DNA from: Primorskyibacter flagellatus
GTDB taxonomy: Bacteria > Pseudomonadota > Alphaproteobacteria > Rhodobacterales > Rhodobacteraceae
Reading direction: 5' to 3'
Length of the DNA: 50,813 bases
Assembly: GCF_900176485.1 (NCBI RefSeq)
Contig: NZ_FWYD01000025.1
Coordinates: 1-50,813, forward strand
Within the stretch, counting starts at the first letter, position 1, and the number at the start of each line of letters is the position of its first letter. Shown in pieces: positions 17,697 to 26,051 of this stretch. A program made the translations under genes and the position numbers. Under the pieces are notes generated by a model. That model made no database searches. It was not told where the DNA came from and saw only the letters and a program-made list of their open reading frames with translations.

Positions 17697-17708
17697 GGGA
17701 TCCTCCCT

Positions 17709-17739
17709 GCTGCGGGTGTCTTTCCCGGATGCCCGCAGC
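17709..17739 (+). promoter_or_regulatory. Stem-loop after the SBP gene of importer C
   Basis: GCTGCGGG (17709-17716) pairs with CCCGCAGC (17732-17739), loop of 15 bases. It starts 13 bases after the SBP stop. Its core (CTGCGGG/CCCGCAG) matches the hairpin at 2428-2458 of importer A. Confidence 0.6.
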
Positions 17740-17770
17740 CCCATGCAACATACTCAGGTGGAGCGTCGCT

Positions 17771-18889
17771 ATGGCCGTAAAACCAACACTCAACGTCGGC
17801 TTGATCGGCACAGGGTTTATGGGCAAAGCCCATGTCTTTGGCTATTCGTCGGCGCAATGCGTTTTTGACCTGCCGGTGCGGTTCAATCTGCACACGCTGG
17901 CGGATGTCTCCGAGGCGGCGGCGCGGTCCTCCGCGCGGCAATTCGGTTTCGCCAATGTCACCACCAACTGGCGCGATATTGTGGATGATCCCGAAATCGA
18001 CATTGTGTCGATCACCGCTCCGAACGCGCTTCACAAGGAAATGGCCCTTGCCGCGATTGCCGCTGGCAAACACGTCTACTGCGAAAAGCCGCTCGCCCCG
18101 CTGGCACAGGATGCGCGCGAAATGGCAGAGGCCGCCGAGGCTGCAAATGTTCGCACGCAGGTCGGCTTCAATTACCTGTGCAATCCCATGCTCCAACTTG
18201 CGCGCGACATGATTGCCGCCGGAGAATTGGGTGACATCCGGGGCTATCGCGGCATCCATTGCGAAGACTATATGGCAGATGCTTCCGGCCTTTTCACCTT
18301 CCGACATGACCCTGCGGGCGGTGGCGCGCTGGCAGATATCGGCAGCCACGCGCTTGCCACGGCAGAATTCCTGTGCGGTCCGATCACACGCGTGATGGGC
18401 GATTGTGTCACGATGATCCCGACGCGCTCCGACGCAAAGGGCGGGCAGCGCAGTGTCGAGGTGGATGACATCGGGCGCGCCTTTGTCAGGTTCGAGAACG
18501 GGGCGAGCGGCTCTATCGAAGGCAACTGGATCGCGACGGGTCGCAAGATGCAGCATGATTTCGAGATCTACGGCACCAAGGGTGCGCTTGCGTTCAGTCA
18601 GGAGCGATTCAACGAGTTGCACTATTTCTCGACGGCGGACGCGGCCGGACGCCAAGGCTTCCGCCGGATCGAGGCGGGCCCCGATCATGCACCGTATGGC
18701 CTGTTCTGTGTGGCGCCGGGCCACCAGCTTGGCTTCAACGACCTCAAGGCCATCGAGGTCGCCGGTTTCGCGCAGGCCATTGCGGGGGAGCGTGACGAAC
18801 CGTTCAACTTCAGGGCCGGGTTGCGCATCCAGCATCTGGTCGAAACGATTCATCGCTCTGCACATGAGATGAATTGGCTAGAGGCATAA
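17771..18889 (+). CDS. Gfo/Idh/MocA-family oxidoreductase (module C)
   Basis: NAD(P)-dependent sugar/cyclitol dehydrogenase of 372 residues. I start it at ATG 17771, with GGTGGAG just upstream. Motifs: LIGTGFMGKAH (Rossmann), CEKPLAP (catalytic Lys) and GGGALADIGSHAL, which gives the Asp and His expected at the active site. It has no signal peptide. It lies between importer C and the second PhyH gene in one transcription unit (45 bases to PhyH), so it probably oxidises the sugar that importer C brings in. Confidence 0.9.
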   Translation: MAVKPTLNVGLIGTGFMGKAHVFGYSSAQCVFDLPVRFNLHTLADVSEAAARSSARQFGFANVTTNWRDIVDDPEIDIVSITAPNALHKEMALAAIAAGKHVYCEKPLAPLAQDAREMAEAAEAANVRTQVGFNYLCNPMLQLARDMIAAGELGDIRGYRGIHCEDYMADASGLFTFRHDPAGGGALADIGSHALATAEFLCGPITRVMGDCVTMIPTRSDAKGGQRSVEVDDIGRAFVRFENGASGSIEGNWIATGRKMQHDFEIYGTKGALAFSQERFNELHYFSTADAAGRQGFRRIEAGPDHAPYGLFCVAPGHQLGFNDLKAIEVAGFAQAIAGERDEPFNFRAGLRIQHLVETIHRSAHEMNWLEA

Positions 18890-18934
18890 TGCAAAAAGTC
18901 TGCCTGCGAGAAAGGGCAGCACAGGGAGGACAAC

Positions 18935-20053
18935 ATGAACAATCAAATGGCATTTCTGGATCACATCGATCTTGAAGATTTCAAAGCGTCCGTCGAAAGG
19001 ACGACCCGCGCCGAGGAATACCCAGGCGCCGTGCGGATTGACCGCAATATCCCGATCTATGACGGGGACACGGTCGATGACAGTCTGATCCCCGAGTGGA
19101 CAAGGCTATTCGAGACAGGGCCCGGTGTTTTGGTGATCAAGAGGGCAATTCGCGACCTCGATGCCATCGATGCCGCAAGCGCGGTGTTCCAGCAGATCAT
19201 TGAAGACGAGAAAGCTGCGGGGATCGCCGCGAGCGATCACTTTGCCAAAGCGGGGGCCAATGACCGGATCTGGAATTCCCACCAGAAATTGTGTTTGCGC
19301 GCGCCCGAAGTTTTCCTGCGCTACATGACCAACCCCGTGATTGATACGCTTTACCGGTCATGGCTTGGGCCGGGCTACCAGATGGCAGCGCAAGTCAATC
19401 AGGTCCGCCCGTCGGGCAAATCCCAAAGCCCGCACCGCGATTACCATCTCGGCTTTATGACCGACGCGCAGTTGCGGCAGTATCCCGAGCCGGTCCACCG
19501 CCATTCGCATCTGTTTCTCATGCAGGGTGGCGTGGCCCATATCGATGTACCCGTCGATGCCGGACCCACCAAACTCCTTCCGTTCAGTCAGGTGTATCCG
19601 CAGGGATACGCCGCAGCCGCGCTGCCGGAATTCCGCGACTATTTCGAACAGAATTACGTGCAACTTCCGCTTGAGAAAGGCGATTGTGTCTTCTTCAGCC
19701 CGGCCTTGTTCCATGCGGCGGGCGAGAACCGGACAAGCGATGTTGTGCGTATGGTCAACTTGCTACAGGCGTCGTCACCTATGGTGCGGGCCATGGAGTC
19801 GCTCGACCGTGCAGCGATGTCACGCGCCGTCTTTCCGTATCTCAAGGGGATGGACGAAGAGATGCTGCGCCTTGCGATAGCAGCGACGGCGGAGGGCTAT
19901 CCGTTTCCGACGAACCTCGACAGCGACCCGGCGATCGGAGGCCTCGCGCCGGAAAGCCAACAAGGTCTATTGTTGCGCGCGGTCCGCGAAGATTGGTCGG
20001 CGGCGCAGCTCGATCAAGAGCTCGACGCCCAACTGGAGCGCCGCAAGGCCTGA
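18935..20053 (+). CDS. Phytanoyl-CoA dioxygenase (PhyH) family Fe(II)/2-oxoglutarate oxygenase, second copy
   Basis: Cytoplasmic oxygenase of 372 residues, paralogous to the PhyH at 9558-10736 over its whole length. The iron ligands are H167 and D169 (HRDYH) and H260 (FHAAG); R272 is the likely 2-oxoglutarate anchor. GGGAGGA precedes the ATG. It ends operon C, directly behind a Gfo/Idh dehydrogenase, and finishes at a hairpin shared with the convergent aldo/keto reductase gene. Its repeated association with sugar importers and dehydrogenases suggests hydroxylation or oxidative O-demethylation of a sugar or cyclitol, which is inference. Confidence 0.87.
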   Translation: MNNQMAFLDHIDLEDFKASVERTTRAEEYPGAVRIDRNIPIYDGDTVDDSLIPEWTRLFETGPGVLVIKRAIRDLDAIDAASAVFQQIIEDEKAAGIAASDHFAKAGANDRIWNSHQKLCLRAPEVFLRYMTNPVIDTLYRSWLGPGYQMAAQVNQVRPSGKSQSPHRDYHLGFMTDAQLRQYPEPVHRHSHLFLMQGGVAHIDVPVDAGPTKLLPFSQVYPQGYAAAALPEFRDYFEQNYVQLPLEKGDCVFFSPALFHAAGENRTSDVVRMVNLLQASSPMVRAMESLDRAAMSRAVFPYLKGMDEEMLRLAIAATAEGYPFPTNLDSDPAIGGLAPESQQGLLLRAVREDWSAAQLDQELDAQLERRKA

Positions 20054-20068
20054 GCCAAATCACAATGT

Positions 20069-20089
20069 CCGCCCCGTCATGCGGGGCGG
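20069..20089. terminator. Stem-loop between convergent PhyH and aldo/keto reductase genes
   Basis: CCGCCCCG (20069-20076) and CGGGGCGG (20082-20089) form a perfect 8-bp stem with loop TCATG. The loop contains the stop codon of the aldo/keto reductase (minus strand, 20079-20077), so one arm is coding. No U-tract on either side. Confidence 0.6.
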
Positions 20090-21039
20090 TACACCCGGTT
20101 GGCCTCGGGGTCTTGAGTGGAATAGGCCAAGCCATTCAAGGCTTGGGCCATGTCCGCGGGAATGTCGACAGAGGCCCACTCTAGGGTCTGGGCCACGCGC
20201 TCGGGCTTTGACACTCCGACAATCGTGGACGTCACCTGCGGCGCGTTCATGGAAAAATGAAGCGCCGCAGCCCCCGGTGCCACGCCATATCTTGCACAGA
20301 GCGCTTCGATCTGCCGGACGGGTTCGAGCGCTTCGTCGCTTGCCTCTTGGTATGTGATCCGCGGCATGGCCGCCGCCCCCTTGGCAAAGACACCGCCCGC
20401 ATACGGCGCGGCGTTCAATACCGCGATCCCGCGCGCCGCGGCGTCGGCGAACATACCCTGTGCGGCACGGTTCAAAAGGGTGAACCGGTTGTGGTTGATC
20501 AGGGCATCAAAGGGACGCTCGCGCAGGATCGGCTCCATCACATCAAGCCGTCCCATCGCAAGGCCCACCGCTTGCGCCAGTCCCTCTTCCTTGAGGCGGA
20601 ACAAGGCGTCCAGCGCGCCGCCGTCGCAGGTAATCTCGCCAAGATCGCGTGCGTATTCCGGATCATGCAGATGTAACAGCGGGATGCAATCCAGTCCGAG
20701 GACTTCGAGGCTTTCCTCGATGGACTCGCGGACCCGCGCCGCGTCGAACCGCCCGGTTTCCATGTCCCGATCAAGTTTGGTCGAGAGAACGAACCCCTCC
20801 GGTAGCCCACCACGTTCGCGGATCACCGCGCCGATGCGTTCCTCGCTGCGCCCGAGGCCATAGTTTCTGGACGTATCGAGAAAATTGATGGGACTGTCGA
20901 AAATGGCGCGCACAGTTGCCCGCGCGCGGTTTTCGTCCACGGAGTATCCATAGGTGTCCGGCATGTCACCAAGGCCCGCGGTGCCGAAACAAAGCGGGGT
21001 TACGGCGAGGCCGGTGTCACTGATCGGTTTGAGCTTCAT
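20077..21039 (-). CDS. Aldo/keto reductase (module D)
   Basis: NAD(P)H-dependent oxidoreductase, TIM barrel, 320 residues. The start is ATG 21039 with GGAAGG upstream; the frame extends further but overlaps the preceding gene. The catalytic tetrad can be seen: Asp and Tyr in NFLDTSRNYG, Lys in STKLD and His in LHLHDPE. The C-terminal STIVGVSKPERV is the cofactor-phosphate-binding segment of the family. It is the last gene of the minus-strand module D operon, 61 bases after the isomerase. L-fucose/D-arabinose dehydrogenase-type relatives are possible. Confidence 0.87.
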   Translation of the reverse strand: MKLKPISDTGLAVTPLCFGTAGLGDMPDTYGYSVDENRARATVRAIFDSPINFLDTSRNYGLGRSEERIGAVIRERGGLPEGFVLSTKLDRDMETGRFDAARVRESIEESLEVLGLDCIPLLHLHDPEYARDLGEITCDGGALDALFRLKEEGLAQAVGLAMGRLDVMEPILRERPFDALINHNRFTLLNRAAQGMFADAAARGIAVLNAAPYAGGVFAKGAAAMPRITYQEASDEALEPVRQIEALCARYGVAPGAAALHFSMNAPQVTSTIVGVSKPERVAQTLEWASVDIPADMAQALNGLAYSTQDPEANRVYRPA

Positions 21040-21100
21040 CGCGCTACCTTCCGTTGGGTAAAGTGTTTCGGGCGCGGCCTGCGACGCAATCACAGCCCGC

Positions 21101-21922
21101 TCAGGCGGGGTAAGGGTCGGCCAGCCCGGCCTCCATGAAGGCAAAGGACGCCTCATAGGCGGATCGCGGGTGCGCGAGACCGTGCACCTGCGGCGAGAAT
21201 GGCTCGAAACTGATCGCTCCGTCATAGCCTTTGCGCAACAGTTCGGCCACCTGTTCAATATTGCCGAGCCGGTCACCCGATGTCACCAATTCGCGGTCCG
21301 GGTCCTGAAAATCAGTGACCGCAATGCCTGTTTTGGTCACGCCCGATACGTGAACAATTCCGGTTTCGTTGGGAAAAAGCGCGCCGCCACCGGCGAGCGC
21401 GTGGTGGAACGTGTCATGCACGATCTGGAACGGGGCATCCGATCCCAACAGGTGGATCGCTTCGACCACTTCATCCTTGTATCGCAGTGCGCAGCTTTCG
21501 AAGCCCAAAGGCTCGATCAGCCCGATCAGGTTGTTCTTTGCCAGCATGGGTGCGAGCGCGTCGAGGGCCACTTTCAGCGCCGCGTTGCGTTCGCTTTTGC
21601 CGGTGTTGATGCCATCGTTACGGGCGATCAGGCTGATGCGCTCGGCTCCGCAGGCCCGTGCTATGGTCATCAAGCTTGCCGCCTCCGCCTGCTTCTCGTC
21701 CGACCAGTCGTCGAACGCCTTTACCTCGGCAAGTGCGAGGATCTTCAACCCGCGCGCCGAACAGGCCGCCCCGACATCCTCAGGCGTTGCCCCCTCGAAC
21801 AGGTCGCGCCCCAGATCGTTCCGGAATTCCACGCCCACGCAATTCAGGGACGCGGCCAGCGCGACAAATCCCTGCCACTCGAGGTTCGGCGCGGCCATAT
21901 GGTTCAAAGCTCGTTTCAACAT
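21101..21922 (-). CDS. Sugar isomerase/epimerase, TIM barrel (module D)
   Basis: A 273-residue xylose-isomerase-like TIM barrel protein. The metal-binding residues of the family are apparent in IEPLGF (Glu), VHDTFHH (Asp/His), VHVSGV (His) and SFEPFS (Glu). The start is ATG 21922 after GAAGGAAG. It resembles IolH/YcjR-type proteins that act on keto-sugars or keto-inositols. Downstream of the two ATPase genes and upstream of the aldo/keto reductase, it is probably part of the catabolic step for the importer D substrate. Confidence 0.82.
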   Translation of the reverse strand: MLKRALNHMAAPNLEWQGFVALAASLNCVGVEFRNDLGRDLFEGATPEDVGAACSARGLKILALAEVKAFDDWSDEKQAEAASLMTIARACGAERISLIARNDGINTGKSERNAALKVALDALAPMLAKNNLIGLIEPLGFESCALRYKDEVVEAIHLLGSDAPFQIVHDTFHHALAGGGALFPNETGIVHVSGVTKTGIAVTDFQDPDRELVTSGDRLGNIEQVAELLRKGYDGAISFEPFSPQVHGLAHPRSAYEASFAFMEAGLADPYPA

Positions 21923-22049
21923 CTTCACTTCCTTCAAATTATATCGTGACAGGGGTATCGACGCCCAAAGGCGGGCGCGCGTCGACGCCTCTGGTGGTCT
22001 GCGAAATCGACCGGAACCAGGCAAAAATCATGCCTGCTGGTCCTCGCCC

Positions 22050-23135
22050 TCAGGCTCTCAACCTTTGACCGCTTTGCTTGTCGAAGATCATTCCGTCAGT
22101 GATGCCGACCCGAATACGCACGCCGTCGCCGTTCTTGACACGCTCGACCCTGTTGCTAAGCAATTTGATCCGTTGGCCGGCGACCTTCAGAACGATACGC
22201 TGGGTATTTTCGATCATCTCGTGTGCAACGACGGTGCCAGTGAGCGGACCCGTCGGGTCGATCGAAAACGAGGTGTTCGGAAGGGCAAGTGTGATTTCGC
22301 GATGCGGTGCTTGCGCCACCAAAGACGCCAAGTCGTCGGGCAGGGCGAACTCATACGTGTCCAGACGCGCCCGGCCTTCGCCCGCGAGTTCGATCGTAAG
22401 CAGCGTGCGCATCGCATCCCCGAGAAAGCCTGCAACAAAGCTGTTGTCGGGGTCGCGGTAGATGCGCATTCCCGGTCCGGACTGCTCTATGCGGCCATTG
22501 CGCATGATGACAAGTACATCGGCCATGGCCAGTGCTTCCTGCTGATCGTGGGTCACATGGATCGTCGTCGTCCCCATGGTTTTGTGGATTTGTTTGAGTT
22601 CTGAGCGCATCGAAAACCGCAGGCGGGCATCGAGGTGGGTGACCGGCTCGTCCAGCAGCAACACTTTGGGGTGCCGGATCAGCGCGCGGCCGAGCGATAC
22701 CCTTTGTTGCTGTCCTCCCGAGAGCTGATCGATGGTGCGGTGCAAAAGCGGTGTGATCCGCAACAGGTCCGCCGTCTCGTGCACCCTTTTCGTCATCTCG
22801 GCTGAGGACCATCGTCCCTTCTGCTTGGGGGCCAAAAGCGGAAACCTCAGATTCCCTTCAACCGTGTGGTGCGGGTAGAGCGCGTAGTTCTGGAACGCCA
22901 TGCCGATATCGCGGTCGGCGCTCGACAGGGATTCGACGGCGTGTCCATCAAAGCGGATACTGCCGGTGTGATCAGAATCCAGACCTGAAATGATACGCAT
23001 GAGCGTTGATTTTCCGCAGCCTGACGGGCCCAGAAGGCACACATAGGCGCGGTCGGGGATCTCGAGATCCAGTGCATCAAAGACCCTGTGCGCGCCGAAA
23101 GATTTGCTGAGTTGTGAGATTTGAATATTGGCCAT
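22050..23135 (-). CDS. ABC transporter ATPase, MalK/UgpC type (importer D, ATPase 2)
   Basis: Cytoplasmic ATPase of 361 residues: nucleotide-binding domain about 1-235, then a regulatory TOBE-like domain. Walker A GPSGCGKST, Q-loop FQNYALYPH, signature LSGGQQQRV, Walker B VLLLDEPVTHLD, H-loop HVTHDQQEAL are all intact. It starts 3 bases after the end of the first ATPase gene. Unlike that gene it has a canonical Q-loop Gln and D-loop Asp, so it is the likely catalytic half of an unequal pair, as in transporters that use two different MalK-like subunits. Confidence 0.9.
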   Translation of the reverse strand: MANIQISQLSKSFGAHRVFDALDLEIPDRAYVCLLGPSGCGKSTLMRIISGLDSDHTGSIRFDGHAVESLSSADRDIGMAFQNYALYPHHTVEGNLRFPLLAPKQKGRWSSAEMTKRVHETADLLRITPLLHRTIDQLSGGQQQRVSLGRALIRHPKVLLLDEPVTHLDARLRFSMRSELKQIHKTMGTTTIHVTHDQQEALAMADVLVIMRNGRIEQSGPGMRIYRDPDNSFVAGFLGDAMRTLLTIELAGEGRARLDTYEFALPDDLASLVAQAPHREITLALPNTSFSIDPTGPLTGTVVAHEMIENTQRIVLKVAGQRIKLLSNRVERVKNGDGVRIRVGITDGMIFDKQSGQRLRA

Positions 23136-23138
23136 GTT

Positions 23139-24221
23139 TCAGCGCTCCTCGATCGCGATGCGCTGACCATTGGCAGCGAAGAAATGCAGCCCGTCGGGAT
23201 CGGGCCGCAAACGCAGCGCGGCCCCTTCGGCAGGCAATGCGTCCGCCGAGGTGAGAGCCGTTGTTGGGCCCGCATCGGTTTGACACAAGACCGCGCCCGA
23301 TTCGCCCATCGGCTGGACAGATGTCGCGATGGCCGAAATGCCGGTGCCTGCACTGTCCGAAATCGCCAACCGTGCCGGACGGATACCGACCGAGGCCGGC
23401 GGCGTTCGCGCAAAGGCGGCCTGCTGGGCGGCAGACAAAGGCATCGAAAAATCCGCCAACCGCATGGTTCCGCCATCGACGGTCAGGGTCTCGAAGATAT
23501 TGATCGGCGGTTCACCGACGAATTCGGCAACGAAGCGGTTGTTCGGCGTCTCGATGAGCTGGCGCATTGTGCCGACCTGCTGGACCCTGCCCTCGGACAT
23601 GACGGCGATCCGGTCACTCACCGCGGCGGCTTCTTGTTGGTCATGCGTGATGTAGAACGTGGTTCCTCCGGTCGCCTCGTGAAGGGCCCGAATTTCACGA
23701 CGCAGTTCTATGCGCAGATATTCCTCAAGATGCCCGAGCGGTTCGTCCATGATGAACATCTTGGGCCGGCGCACCATCGCACGAGCAAGGGATACGCGCT
23801 GGCGCTGGCCACCGCTTAACTTGCCCGGCCGTGCTTTGAGATGCTCCGTGATGTCGAGGGTGCGCGCGATCTGGCCGACGCGATCCGCATCTCAGCGTTT
23901 TCGACAACATCGCGATGCCTTTGGTCGCGCGCAAGACTTCCAAAAGCGAGATTGCGGATAGAGCGCGTAGTTTTCAAAGACCATGGCGATGTCGCGGTCC
24001 CGCGCGGGAACGCTCACCACATCCTCGCCATTGACGAGGATCGACCCTTCGGAGACGTGTTCGAGACCGGCCAGCATCCGCAACGTCGACGACTTGCCAC
24101 AGCCGGACGGGCCAAGCACGCAAAGGAATTCACCGCTCTGGATATCGAGGTTGAGATCACGCACCGCGGCGGTACCGTCAGGGTAGATCTTCGACACATT
24201 TCGGACTTGTACATGGGCCAT
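23139..24221 (-). pseudogene. ABC transporter ATPase, MalK/UgpC type (importer D, ATPase 1), interrupted by a 63-bp inversion
   Basis: The gene starts at ATG 24221, five bases after the permease stop, and reads normally through Walker A (GPSGCGKSS) to ENYALYP (residue 89). It then changes to non-homologous sequence and stops after residue 109. Homology resumes downstream at DITEHLKARPGKLSGGQRQ and continues to 23139 (Walker B MFIMDEP, H-loop YITHDQQEA). Bases 23890-23952, when reverse-complemented in place, encode HLSVFDNIAMPLVARKTSK and join both halves in frame into a 360-residue protein. Even when restored, the Q-loop Gln is Glu (E83) and the D-loop reads GHLE, so this subunit may be catalytically weak. 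Confidence 0.88.
23883..23959. repeat. 63-bp inverted segment flanked by 7-bp inverted repeats ATCCGCA/TGCGGAT
   Basis: ATCCGCA (23883-23889) and TGCGGAT (23953-23959) are perfect inverted repeats; allowing a one-base gap, the match extends into TCTC/GAGA. The 63 bases between them are the reverse complement of what the ATPase gene needs at this place. Crossover anywhere in the arms gives the same product. Either an invertible intragenic segment, a one-off micro-inversion, or an assembly artefact. Confidence 0.85.
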
Positions 24222-24226
24222 GTCGG

Positions 24227-25081
24227 TTACCTCACCGCGCCAAATGTCAGTCCGCGCACCAAGTGCTTTTGCAGGACCAGAGTGAAGATCATGATGGGAA
24301 GGACGGCCATGGCCCCCACGGCCATATACGGTCCCCATTCAAGGCCCATCGAGCCGGAAAATCCCCCGAGATAGACGGGCAGGGTCGACGCGTTGCTTTG
24401 GGTCATGATCGTAGCGATCAGGAACTCGTTCCATGCCATGATGGCTGAGAGGATCGAAGTCGTGATCATCCCCGGCTTTACCAAGGGCAGGGCCACTTTG
24501 GTGAAAACCTGCAAATGGGTGTACCCGTCGATACGTGCGGCCTCCTCGATTTCGATCGGGATCGATTCGAAAAAGCCGCGTATGATCCACACCACCAGTG
24601 AGAGATTCATGGAGGTATAGATCAGGATCAGCCCGATATGCGTGTCGAGCAAGCCGACCTGACGCAGCATCAGATAAAGGGGCACCACGAAGGCTACGGG
24701 CGGGGCGAAGCGCGTCGACAGAATAAAGAAGAATATGTGGTGGCCGGCAAAGACCCTGAATCGCGTCAGGCCGTAGGACACCATCGCGCCGAGGCCGACG
24801 GCCAGTATCGTACTGACGCAGGTCACGATGATGCTGTTGATTAGGAACGGCAGCACGCCGCTGCCGCCGAAGACGAAAAGCGCGGCTTCGTAGTTGTCCC
24901 AGATCGGTCGGAAGATCCAGCGCGGCGGCCAGGCGAAGATGTCGCTCTCGATCTTCAGGGACGTACTGATCACGACGTAGAATGGGAACAGGCAAAAGCC
25001 GACGAAGATGGCCGCGATCAAGTAGCGCAATGCACCTGTGGCGCGGATACTGTTCGGTGTGGTCAATGAGTAGGTTGCCAT
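24227..25081 (-). CDS. ABC transporter permease, MalG type (importer D)
   Basis: Inner-membrane permease of 284 residues with about six transmembrane segments. The cytoplasmic EAA loop is clear: EIEEAARIDGYTHLQVFTK, with the coupling-helix Gly. The N-terminus ends its first helix at FPFYVVISTSLK, typical of MalG. It starts 7 bases after the MalF gene end and is followed by ATPase 1 after 5 bases. Confidence 0.92.
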   Translation of the reverse strand: MATYSLTTPNSIRATGALRYLIAAIFVGFCLFPFYVVISTSLKIESDIFAWPPRWIFRPIWDNYEAALFVFGGSGVLPFLINSIIVTCVSTILAVGLGAMVSYGLTRFRVFAGHHIFFFILSTRFAPPVAFVVPLYLMLRQVGLLDTHIGLILIYTSMNLSLVVWIIRGFFESIPIEIEEAARIDGYTHLQVFTKVALPLVKPGMITTSILSAIMAWNEFLIATIMTQSNASTLPVYLGGFSGSMGLEWGPYMAVGAMAVLPIMIFTLVLQKHLVRGLTFGAVR

Positions 25082-25088
25082 GGTTTTA

Positions 25089-25964
25089 TCACTCCGGCGC
25101 TGCGATCTTGCGGACGAAGACCTGGGCTACAACCGTTACGACAACGATCATCACAACGGCCATCGCCGCAGCGTATCCAAGATCCAGAGAAAGGAACCCC
25201 TTGGTATAGATGTACCAAGGCAAGACCTCGGTGTTTCCGCCAGGGCCGCCCTTTGTCATCACGAAGACCAGTTCGATCATGCGGAAGGCGTCGATGGCGC
25301 GGATAACGCAGACCACCAGGATCGCGGGACGCAGCAAGGGCAGAGTGATCCGCCAGAAGATTTCGCGCTCGGTGAGACCGTCCATCCGGGCCGCTTCGAA
25401 CACATATTCCGGCAGAGATTGCAGCGCGGCGAAAATTACGAGTGTCACGAACGGGGTCCATTGCCAGATGTCCGCAATCACGATGCTCAGCATGGCGAGC
25501 GTGCCATCGGTGAGAAAGGGCAGTCGTTCGAACCCGAACAAGGTCAAGAACCAGTTCGTCACACCGAAGTTCTCGTTCAGCATGTAAAACCAGACCAGCC
25601 CGACAACGAGCGGCATGGCCATCACCGGCAGAAGCGAGAGCTTGCGCAGCGTTTCGAGCCCCTTCAGCTTTGCATTGAAGACAAAGGCCAACGCAAAGCC
25701 GAGCAACAGTTCGATCCCAACGGCGAGAACGATGAACACCGCTGATACCCCGAGGGCGTTCATGAAGCGGTCGTCGTATTGCCAGAGTTCCTGGTAGTTG
25801 AACAGACCGGCAAAGCGCGGCGGGTTCGGGCTTGAAAGCGACCAGTGGTGCAGGCTGATGTAGACCGCGTAAATGATCGGAAAGATGTTCAGAGCGAGGA
25901 GAAGCAGCACAGCAGGCGAGACCAGAATGGTCGCCGCCCGCCTGGCTTCGCGGGACTGTGACAT
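25089..25964 (-). CDS. ABC transporter permease, MalF type (importer D)
   Basis: Inner-membrane permease of 291 residues with six predicted transmembrane segments and an EAA loop (VFEAARMDGLTEREIFWR). It lacks the extra N-terminal helices of E. coli MalF, as is usual for alphaproteobacterial family members. Upstream, 87 bases away, is the binding-protein gene, with a strong hairpin in between. Confidence 0.92.
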   Translation of the reverse strand: MSQSREARRAATILVSPAVLLLLALNIFPIIYAVYISLHHWSLSSPNPPRFAGLFNYQELWQYDDRFMNALGVSAVFIVLAVGIELLLGFALAFVFNAKLKGLETLRKLSLLPVMAMPLVVGLVWFYMLNENFGVTNWFLTLFGFERLPFLTDGTLAMLSIVIADIWQWTPFVTLVIFAALQSLPEYVFEAARMDGLTEREIFWRITLPLLRPAILVVCVIRAIDAFRMIELVFVMTKGGPGGNTEVLPWYIYTKGFLSLDLGYAAAMAVVMIVVVTVVAQVFVRKIAAPE

Positions 25965-26004
25965 GATGCGAATTTTCCGTTGTTATTGCGCGTGGGCAAA
26001 TTCG

Positions 26005-26036
26005 GCGGGGGCGCACGTCGATGGATGCGCCCCCGC
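26005..26036 (-). promoter_or_regulatory. Stem-loop after the SBP gene of importer D
   Basis: GCGGGGGCGC (26005-26014) and GCGCCCCCGC (26027-26036) form a perfect 10-bp stem with a 12-base loop, 16 bases beyond the SBP stop on the minus strand. Without a U-tract, it probably protects the SBP message and reduces read-through into the permeases. Confidence 0.65.
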
Positions 26037-26051
26037 ACCGGGAGGAACGGA

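Noticed and set aside
23892-24221. Simple frameshift or large deletion as the cause of the broken first ATPase gene
   Set aside because: The missing residues are present in full on the opposite strand at the same place and the two halves are in the same frame, so an inversion explains it completely with no base lost.
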